In this document: positions 57,521-64,000 of the stretch, piece by piece
Numbering within the stretch: position 1 is the first letter of the stretch
Layout of the letters: each line of letters opens with the position of its first letter
NCBI RefSeq assembly: GCF_005860795.2
Contig: NZ_CP058350.1
Span: forward strand, 2,324,501-2,388,500
DNA length: 64,000 bases
Reading direction: 5' to 3'
Source of the DNA: Peteryoungia desertarenae
GTDB lineage: Bacteria; Pseudomonadota; Alphaproteobacteria; Rhizobiales; Rhizobiaceae
Notes under the pieces: model-generated
The model's input: the letters and a program-made list of their open reading frames with translations, nothing else
What the model was told of the DNA's origin: nothing
The model's database searches: none
Position numbers and translations under genes: made by a program

Positions 57521-60500
57521 ATGGCAGATAGTGTAACTCCCGAAGGCGGGACTGCGGCCTCGGCTGGTCCGGGCTTCGTGCATTTGAGGGTTCACTCTGC
57601 CTATTCCCTGCTTGAGGGGGCTTTGCCGCTGAAGAAGGTGCTCAGCAAGGCTGTGGCCGATGAGCAGCCGGCCATTGCCATTACCGACACCAACAATCTC
57701 TTCGTGGCTCTTGAGTTTTCGCAGAAGGCGCTGGGCGAGGGGCTTCAGCCGATCATCGGCTGTCAGGTTGCGCTCGATATGGAGGATGGCTCGTCCGAGA
57801 AGCGCAATGGCCATGTCCAGAGCCTCCCTTCGATCGTGCTGCTTGCGAGTAATGATTCAGGTTATGAGCGGCTTGTGGATCTTGTGAGCCGCGCCTATCT
57901 CGGCGGCGACAATTCCCAGCCGGTCCATGTCAAGCTATCTTGGTTTGCTGAGACAGGTGCAGATGGATTGATTGCGCTCACGGGGGCGGCAAGTGGCCCC
58001 ATCGATATTCCACTGCGCGAAGGCCATCGGGCTTTGGCAGAGCAGCGTTTGCTTTCCTTGAAGACTGTCTTTGGTGATCAGCTCTATGTCGAGCTGCAGC
58101 GCCACGGCGAATTCGATCGCAATCATGAGCGTCGTATCGTGGCGCTTGCCTATGAGCACGACCTGCCACTGGTTGCGACCAATGAGGCATTCTTTCCCTC
58201 GCGCGCCGATTATGATGCCCATGATGCGCTAATGGCAGTGGCCCATAATGCGATTGTCTCCGATGACAACCGGTTTCGCTTGACGCCTGACCACTATCTG
58301 AAGAGCCGTGCGGAAATGCAGGCGCTGTTTGCAGACTTGCCAGAGGCTCTGGAAAACACGGTCGAGATCGCCCGACGCTGCTCATTTGTACTCGGCACCC
58401 GGAACCCGATCCTTCCTCGCTTCACCGGCGGCAGCGATGATCCGGAAGAGGCCGAGCGCGAAGAGGCGCTTGAGTTGCGCCGGCAGGCCGTCGAGGGTCT
58501 TGAAATGCGCCTGCAGAAGCTCGGCATGGCACCGGGTTATGAGGAAAAGGATTATCGCGAGCGTCTCGATTTCGAGCTCTTGGTCATTGAGCGCATGAAG
58601 TTCCCCGGCTACTTCCTGATCGTCGCCGACTTCATCAAATGGGCAAAACTTCACGACATTCCGGTCGGCCCGGGCCGTGGTTCGGGTGCGGGCTCGCTGG
58701 TCGCCTATGCCCTGACCATCACGGATGTCGACCCGCTGCGCTTCTCGTTGCTGTTCGAACGCTTCCTCAATCCGGAACGCGTGTCGATGCCCGACTTCGA
58801 CATCGACTTCTGCCAGGAGCGGCGGGAGGAAGTGATCCGCTATGTGCAGCAGAAATACGGGCGCGAGCAGGTGGGGCAGATCATCACCTTCGGTTCGCTG
58901 CAGGCGCGTGCGGCGTTGCGCGATGTCGGGCGTGTGCTGGAAATGTCCTATGGACAGGTCGACAAGATCTGCAAGCTGGTCCCCAACAACCCGGCCAATC
59001 CGACGCCGCTCTCCAAGGCCATCGAAGAGGAGCCGAAGCTGCAGGAGGCAGCAGAAGAAGAGCCTGTCGTCGCCCGTCTCCTCGAGATCGCTCAGAAGAT
59101 CGAGGGTCTCTACCGCCACGCCTCGACTCATGCTGCCGGTATCGTCATCGGCGATCGTCCGCTGTCGAAGCTGGTGCCGATGTATCGCGATCCGCGTTCT
59201 GACATGCCGGTCACCCAGTTCAATATGAAATGGGTCGAGCAGGCAGGTCTCGTCAAATTCGACTTCCTTGGCCTGAAGACGCTGACCGTGCTGAAGACGG
59301 CTGTCGATTTCGTCAAGGAGCAGCGGGGTATCAGCGTTGATCTCGCCGCCATCCCGCTTAATGACAAGCTCACCTATGAAATGCTGTCCCGCGGCGAAAC
59401 TGTCGGGGTGTTTCAGGTGGAAAGTGCCGGCATGCGCAAGGCGCTGATCGGCATGAGGCCCGACTGCATCGAGGACATTATTGCCCTCGTCGCGCTTTAC
59501 CGTCCGGGTCCGATGGAAAACATCCCGGTCTACAATGCGCGCAAGCATGGCGACGAAGAGATCGAATCGATCCATCCGACGATCGACTATCTCCTCAAAG
59601 AAACCCAAGGGGTTATCGTCTATCAGGAACAGGTCATGCAGATCGCCCAGGTGCTCTCGGGCTATTCGCTCGGTGAAGCCGATCTCTTGCGCCGCGCCAT
59701 GGGTAAGAAGATCAAGGAGGAGATGGACAAGCAGCGGGCCCGTTTTGTTGAGGGCGCGGTGAAGAACGGTGTCTCAAAGCCGCAGGCTGACAACATCTTC
59801 GACCTGCTGGCCAAGTTCGCCAATTACGGCTTCAACAAGAGCCACGCGGCGGCCTATGCGATCGTCTCTTACCAGACGGCCTACATGAAGGCGCATTATC
59901 CGGTGGAGTTCCTCGCCGCGTCGATGACGCTCGACATGTCGAACACCGAAAAGCTCGTCGACTTCCGCCAGGATGCCGTTCGTCTCGGCGTGACCGTCGT
60001 TCCCCCCTCGGTTCAGACATCTTTCCGTCACTTCCAGACCGGTCCGAACAGGATCTTCTACGCGCTCGCTGCGATCAAGGGCGTTGGTGAGGCTGCTGTC
60101 GACCATATCGTCGAAGTCCGCGGCGACAAGCCTTTCGCAGATATTGAAGATTTCTGTCTGCGGATAGATCCAAAGCAGATCAACCGGCGTGTCTTTGAAA
60201 GCCTCATCTCTGCGGGTGCCTTTGACTGTTTCGGACGCGATCGCGCCGAGTTGAGTGGCAGTCTCGACCGTATCATGGGTTACGCCCAGCGGGCACAGGA
60301 AAATGCCGTCAGCGGCCAGTCCGACATGTTCGGGGCGGGGGCGGCAAGTGGTCCCGAGCGGATCGCATTTGCACCCTTCACACCCTGGCTGCCGTCAGAA
60401 AAGCTGATGCGGGAGTTTCAGGTTCTGGGCTTCTATCTGTCTGCCCATCCGCTGGATGCCTACCGCAATTTGCTGGATAAACTCCGCGTCCAGAATTTTG

Positions 60501-61015
60501 CTGATTTTTCTCAAGCCGTGCGTCAGGGGGCGACAGCCGGTCGTCTTGCCGGCACTGTCATTTCCAAGCAGGAGCGCAAGACAAGAACCGGCAACAAGAT
60601 GGGGATCGTGACCCTGTCGGATGCCTCGGGTCAGTTCGAGGCCGTTCTCTTTTCGGAAGGGCTGAACCAGTACCGCGACCTTCTGGAATCGGGCAAGTCA
60701 CTGGTCATCACCGTTGCGGCAGAAGAGAGGCCTGAAGGCATTGGCCTCAGGATCCAGACGGCCCAGTCACTGGAAGAAAAATCGGTGCAGATGCAGAAGG
60801 CACTGCGCGTCTACGTCCGCGATTCCGGTCCCCTCAAGGCTGTCGCGTCGCATCTCAACACGCGCGGCGACGGTCTCGTCTCCTTCATCGTCATCAAGGA
60901 TGACGGCAAGCGCGAAATCGAAGTCGAATTGACCGAACGCTACAGGATTTCCCCCGAAATCGCCGCCGCCATGCGCACCGCGCCCGGCGTGATCGACGTT
61001 GAACTGGTGGCGTGA
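57521..61015 (+). CDS. dnaE: DNA polymerase III subunit alpha
   Basis: This is the replicative polymerase. The N-terminal PHP domain has FVHLRVHSAYSLLEGALPL; the catalytic aspartates are in MPDFDIDFCQERREEVI and earlier in VGPGRGSGAGSLVAYAL, the family's palm region. An HhH segment, then an OB-fold follow at the C-terminus. At 1164 residues it is full length. ATG 57521, ATG 57515 and GTG 57512 are all possible starts. Confidence 0.97.
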   Translation: MADSVTPEGGTAASAGPGFVHLRVHSAYSLLEGALPLKKVLSKAVADEQPAIAITDTNNLFVALEFSQKALGEGLQPIIGCQVALDMEDGSSEKRNGHVQSLPSIVLLASNDSGYERLVDLVSRAYLGGDNSQPVHVKLSWFAETGADGLIALTGAASGPIDIPLREGHRALAEQRLLSLKTVFGDQLYVELQRHGEFDRNHERRIVALAYEHDLPLVATNEAFFPSRADYDAHDALMAVAHNAIVSDDNRFRLTPDHYLKSRAEMQALFADLPEALENTVEIARRCSFVLGTRNPILPRFTGGSDDPEEAEREEALELRRQAVEGLEMRLQKLGMAPGYEEKDYRERLDFELLVIERMKFPGYFLIVADFIKWAKLHDIPVGPGRGSGAGSLVAYALTITDVDPLRFSLLFERFLNPERVSMPDFDIDFCQERREEVIRYVQQKYGREQVGQIITFGSLQARAALRDVGRVLEMSYGQVDKICKLVPNNPANPTPLSKAIEEEPKLQEAAEEEPVVARLLEIAQKIEGLYRHASTHAAGIVIGDRPLSKLVPMYRDPRSDMPVTQFNMKWVEQAGLVKFDFLGLKTLTVLKTAVDFVKEQRGISVDLAAIPLNDKLTYEMLSRGETVGVFQVESAGMRKALIGMRPDCIEDIIALVALYRPGPMENIPVYNARKHGDEEIESIHPTIDYLLKETQGVIVYQEQVMQIAQVLSGYSLGEADLLRRAMGKKIKEEMDKQRARFVEGAVKNGVSKPQADNIFDLLAKFANYGFNKSHAAAYAIVSYQTAYMKAHYPVEFLAASMTLDMSNTEKLVDFRQDAVRLGVTVVPPSVQTSFRHFQTGPNRIFYALAAIKGVGEAAVDHIVEVRGDKPFADIEDFCLRIDPKQINRRVFESLISAGAFDCFGRDRAELSGSLDRIMGYAQRAQENAVSGQSDMFGAGAASGPERIAFAPFTPWLPSEKLMREFQVLGFYLSAHPLDAYRNLLDKLRVQNFADFSQAVRQGATAGRLAGTVISKQERKTRTGNKMGIVTLSDASGQFEAVLFSEGLNQYRDLLESGKSLVITVAAEERPEGIGLRIQTAQSLEEKSVQMQKALRVYVRDSGPLKAVASHLNTRGDGLVSFIVIKDDGKREIEVELTERYRISPEIAAAMRTAPGVIDVELVA

Positions 61016-61057
61016 TTTTGGACCACCCGGCACATCGGTACCGTGCCGAATGGGCCA

Positions 61058-62299
61058 TCAACCCTTCGGTCTTGCCTTCGTTACCGTAATGAAATCGGTC
61101 CCGTCAGTGGTTTCGGGGCCGATGCCGCGGTCCGAGATCGTCAGCGAGCTTCCTTCGGACAGACTGGCTTCGATCCGTGCCCGGAGGTGATCCGGTATGG
61201 CGATCCGGTCCATCACCATGGTGATTTCAGGGTTGGCGCCCGTTTCTTCTGCGGTAATGCCAAGCCGGGTGCGCATTGGTTCGCTGAGATGATCCTCAAG
61301 GGTCACACCGACCCAGGTCACATTGCTCTTGTAGCGGTCAACCTCCGTCGCCTTGAAAAAATGCGTGCCCAGGGGCCTTTCGGGCTCGCGAATGGTAACG
61401 TCGCCCAGGAACAGCGGCTTGAACTTCTGGCGAACGAGGATTTGCCCCAGGGGTGGACGCTCTTTTCCGCTGGCGCCGTAGAGAGCGGAAACAAATGCTT
61501 CAGACAGGAGCGCACCCTCATTGGCGATATCCTTGTCTGCGCGGAACTTGCGGATGGCGGCAATCGTCTGCTTGCCCATCAGGCCGTCAACCGGCCCGGC
61601 ATTGAACCCCAGTTCGTTCAAAGCCGCCTGCACATCCATGATCTGATCGCGCTCCGTGCGTCGTGTGATGAGGATGCGCAGCGGCGGCTCCTCGGCGATC
61701 TCAAGCCGTGCTTCTGCGCCGGCTTTGGGCGCGACTTCCGCCATGGCCACCTCAAGCGGCTTCAGCGAGGCATCCATTGTTGTGGGGCGCAGTTCAACAT
61801 CCGAAAGAAGTTGTCCATCGGGCACAGGCAGCCGTGGCACAAAAAGCAGATCATGGCGGATCTCACGCGGCACCACCGGTTCATCCGTTATAATGACATG
61901 GACGCCACGCTGCGTCATGGAAAAGAGCGACTGAGCAAATCCTTCAGGCAGGCGCACGCAGCCATGCGAGGCCGGATATCCCGGCAGTTTGCCTTCATGC
62001 AGCGCAATGCCTGACCATGTCAGGCGCTGCATGAACGGCATTGGAGCATTCGAATAAAGATTGGATTCGTGGTAGCGCCGCTTTTCCAAGATCGAGAAGA
62101 TACCGGACGGTGTCGCATGGCCCGGCTTCCCAGTCGAGACTTTCGACGTCGCGATCACCTCATCCCCATCATAGACGGTCAGCGTCTGGTCCGCTTTCGA
62201 GACGAAGATGTGGTAGGGGCCGGTTTCCTGCGCCAAGGCTAGGGAACCACAGGCTGTACTGGCAAGAAGGACGATGCTGAACGTCAAACGCTGGAACAT
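61058..62299 (-). CDS. L,D-transpeptidase (YkuD) with peptidoglycan-binding domain
   Basis: The 413-residue secreted protein makes 3-3 crosslinks or attaches proteins to peptidoglycan. A signal peptide (MFQRLTFSIVLLASTACGSL, cut near ALA-Q) precedes the YkuD domain, with IALHEGKLPGYPASHGCVRL giving the catalytic Cys and His. A PG_binding_1 repeat (VQAALNELGFNAGPVDGLMG) lies near residue 225. ATG 62299 fits the signal peptide better than GTG 62368. Confidence 0.9.
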   Translation of the reverse strand: MFQRLTFSIVLLASTACGSLALAQETGPYHIFVSKADQTLTVYDGDEVIATSKVSTGKPGHATPSGIFSILEKRRYHESNLYSNAPMPFMQRLTWSGIALHEGKLPGYPASHGCVRLPEGFAQSLFSMTQRGVHVIITDEPVVPREIRHDLLFVPRLPVPDGQLLSDVELRPTTMDASLKPLEVAMAEVAPKAGAEARLEIAEEPPLRILITRRTERDQIMDVQAALNELGFNAGPVDGLMGKQTIAAIRKFRADKDIANEGALLSEAFVSALYGASGKERPPLGQILVRQKFKPLFLGDVTIREPERPLGTHFFKATEVDRYKSNVTWVGVTLEDHLSEPMRTRLGITAEETGANPEITMVMDRIAIPDHLRARIEASLSEGSSLTISDRGIGPETTDGTDFITVTKARPKG

Positions 62300-62406
62300 G
62301 GGACACCGACAAAACGCAGAACACTTTGACTGAGAATACCTGAGGATATTTAAGAAAGCTTTCCGCACCAGCCTGCGCCGTCAAGCAACAAACGAGTGAA
62401 GATCAC

Positions 62407-63708
62407 TCAATCCGGTTTTTGCTGTCTGGCAAGTCGTGCCGGGAAAGTGTAGCCGGTCTCGACGCTCGTCTTTCCGAATTTTGCGCGGAGCTTGTCCATG
62501 GCAGCTTCAGCGGCAGCCCGTCGCATCCCCTGCGAGTCGACGAGATCTGGAGGGTCCGCAGTTGCGGCATCCTGAAGGTCACTGACACCAATGCCGATCA
62601 GGCGAAACCTTGTGCCATCCGTCTCCCGCTCCAGCAGGGAGAGGCCTGTCCGAAAGATGCGGTCGGCCAGTTGTGTCGGGTCATCGAGCCGCCGGTTCCG
62701 CGTGCGCCCCTTGAAATCCGCCGTCTTGAGCTTGAGAACAACGGTCTGCCCTGCAATGCCCTGCCGCTTCAACCGTGCTGCCACCTTCTCCGACAGTGCC
62801 CGGAGATGCGGAACAAGATCCTCATGACGTGAGATGTCGTCAAAAAACGTGGTCTCTGCCGAGATGCTCTTGGCGGCCTCGTTGAGGTGCACCTCTCGCT
62901 CGTCCACGCCCCGCGCCAGCCTGTGGAGCCTTTGCCCAATGCTGCCATAGCGGCGCATCAGGTCGGCTTCTTCCATCGTCTGCAACTGGCCGATGGTGCG
63001 AATACCATCCTTCTCCAGGGTCTGCGCAAAGGCTTTGCCGACGCCCCAGATCGTCGTGACGGGACGAGGAGCCAGGAAAGCGACTGCCTCGGCCTCACCA
63101 ATAACCGAAAATCCTCGCGGCTTCTGGAGATCGGATGCGACCTTGGCCAGAAACTTGCAATAGGAGAGGCCGACCGAAACCGTGATCCCGATCTCTTTTT
63201 CAACACGCCGTGCAAACCGCGCCAGCACGCGTGCCGGTGGATCGTGGTGTAGGAGTTCGGTGCCCTTCAGTTCCAGAAACGCCTCATCGATGGAGATCGG
63301 CTGCACCAGGGGGGTTAGTTCTTCCATCATCGCACGAACCTCGCGTCCGACCCGTGAATACTTCTCCATATCCGGCTTGATCACCACGGCCTGGGGGCAG
63401 GCCTCCAAAGCCTTGAACATCGGCATGGCAGAACGGACCCCGTGAATGCGGGCGACATAACAGGCGGTCGAAACCACGCCCCGCTTGCCGCCCCCGATGA
63501 TGACGGGCTTGTCGATGAGTTCCGGATTGTCCCGCTTTTCGACGGAGGCATAGAAGGCGTCGCAATCGATATGTGCCAGCGTCAAACGATAGAGTTCATC
63601 GTGATAGACCAGCCGCGGACTGCCGCATCCACGACACCTCCTCAGCCCGACAGGCTGCTCCCGCAGACAGTCGCGACAAAAGGCGGAAGATGCGAGTTCC
63701 TGGGACAT
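62407..63708 (-). CDS. dinB: DNA polymerase IV (DinB) with N-terminal zinc-ribbon-like extension
   Basis: This Y-family translesion polymerase has catalytic carboxylates in [19 protein letters not shown] and [11 protein letters not shown]. HhH segments are visible as [12 protein letters not shown]. Before the palm is a 25-residue extension with CRDC and CRGCG, a possible zinc ribbon also seen in other alphaproteobacterial DinB proteins. I chose ATG 63708 (433 residues); the frame is open to 63765. Confidence 0.94.
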   Translation of the reverse strand: MSQELASSAFCRDCLREQPVGLRRCRGCGSPRLVYHDELYRLTLAHIDCDAFYASVEKRDNPELIDKPVIIGGGKRGVVSTACYVARIHGVRSAMPMFKALEACPQAVVIKPDMEKYSRVGREVRAMMEELTPLVQPISIDEAFLELKGTELLHHDPPARVLARFARRVEKEIGITVSVGLSYCKFLAKVASDLQKPRGFSVIGEAEAVAFLAPRPVTTIWGVGKAFAQTLEKDGIRTIGQLQTMEEADLMRRYGSIGQRLHRLARGVDEREVHLNEAAKSISAETTFFDDISRHEDLVPHLRALSEKVAARLKRQGIAGQTVVLKLKTADFKGRTRNRRLDDPTQLADRIFRTGLSLLERETDGTRFRLIGIGVSDLQDAATADPPDLVDSQGMRRAAAEAAMDKLRAKFGKTSVETGYTFPARLARQQKPD

Positions 63709-63778
63709 GGCAGCAGAACAAAGGTTGAACATCTCGACCTTAGTCCTGAGCGGCTCCAAGAGCAAGGGGGAGTAAGAC

Positions 63779-64000
63779 CTACGCCTTCTGTCCCTCTTGC
63801 TGACGGAGGTGCTCGACTATCAAGGCTTGAGCATGTTTCCAGGAGCCCGCTCGTTTGACATGAGGCAGGTGGGGCGGCGCGTGACGGTGGATCTCGACAT
63901 CCGGCGGAAGATAGATCAACAGGCTCTCTGGCAAATGGTCTCCGACAGAGTGAAGATTGTGGACCATGTCATCGATGAAGACGACAGGCAGGGGCCGGTT
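63779..64000 (-). CDS. Protein with HAD-like DD motif (5' partial)
   Basis: The frame stays open to the window edge, so only the C-terminal 73 residues are seen. [18 protein letters not shown] resembles motif IV of HAD phosphatases (DD followed by an Asn-containing segment). A short VEHLRQQ helix and basic end follow. Family is inferred from this single motif. Confidence 0.5.
   Translation of the reverse strand, partial: NRPLPVVFIDDMVHNLHSVGDHLPESLLIYLPPDVEIHRHAPPHLPHVKRAGSWKHAQALIVEHLRQQEGQKA

Overview
The window is chromosomal DNA of an alphaproteobacterium, most likely a member of the Rhizobiaceae (Rhizobium, Agrobacterium or Sinorhizobium relatives). The grounds are the G+C-rich coding sequence, the order rplM-rpsI-ABM-speB-argC, a 14-subunit complex I operon running on into birA, rnj, an epimerase gene and a DUF1467 gene, the following proS-lolC-lolD-dnaE block, and several families common in rhizobia (DUF2842, DUF6455, DUF1467, NuoE with an HhH tail). 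I see no prophage, insertion sequence, CRISPR array or plasmid replication gene.

Layout. 1-3406: end of a polysaccharide chain-length (Wzz/ExoP-like) gene, a CelD-like acyltransferase and a DUF2842 gene. 3532-9280: heme A synthase, an extradiol dioxygenase-like gene, argC, speB, a monooxygenase-like gene and the S9/L13 ribosomal genes. 9280-19574: accessory metabolism and regulation, including an enoyl-CoA hydratase-like gene, a VOC gene, two paralogous CoA-binding proteins around a small secreted protein, a DUF6455 gene with an FNR/FixK-type box, a sulfhydrylase of Met synthesis, a flavodoxin-fold protein, a cupin, a GST, a WYL regulator, a P450 and a diguanylate cyclase. 19925-25469: proteostasis genes clpP, clpX and lon, then HU. 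25600-29117: an FMN riboswitch in front of a RibN-type riboflavin transporter, then a secreted phytase-esterase-like protein preceded by a PHO box. 29201-31900: aldo/keto reductase, a 54-residue DUF2256 protein and an MFS transporter. 31945-32572: tRNA-Val and two identical tRNA-Asp genes.

32798-49388: the nuoA-N operon, all 14 subunits in order, with three non-core genes inside it: a four-helix-bundle (rRNA intervening-sequence-protein type) cassette between nuoC and nuoD, a small secreted protein between nuoD and nuoE, and an HhH protein between nuoF and nuoG. 49397-52722: birA, RNase J, methylmalonyl-CoA epimerase and DUF1467. A probable minus-strand small RNA of about 145 nt lies between DUF1467 and proS. 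53200-63708: proS, lolC/E, lolD, a periplasmic protein, a putative 28-residue membrane peptide, dnaE, an L,D-transpeptidase and dinB. The window ends inside a minus-strand gene with a HAD-like DD motif.

The observations most worth following are the IVP cassette in the nuo operon (no ordinary start codon, flanked by heptamer repeats in inverted orientation), the small RNA upstream of proS, the PHO box before the phytase-like gene, the FNR/FixK box before the DUF6455 gene, and the WYL-regulator operator candidate. I found no clear case of an entirely undescribed multi-gene system.
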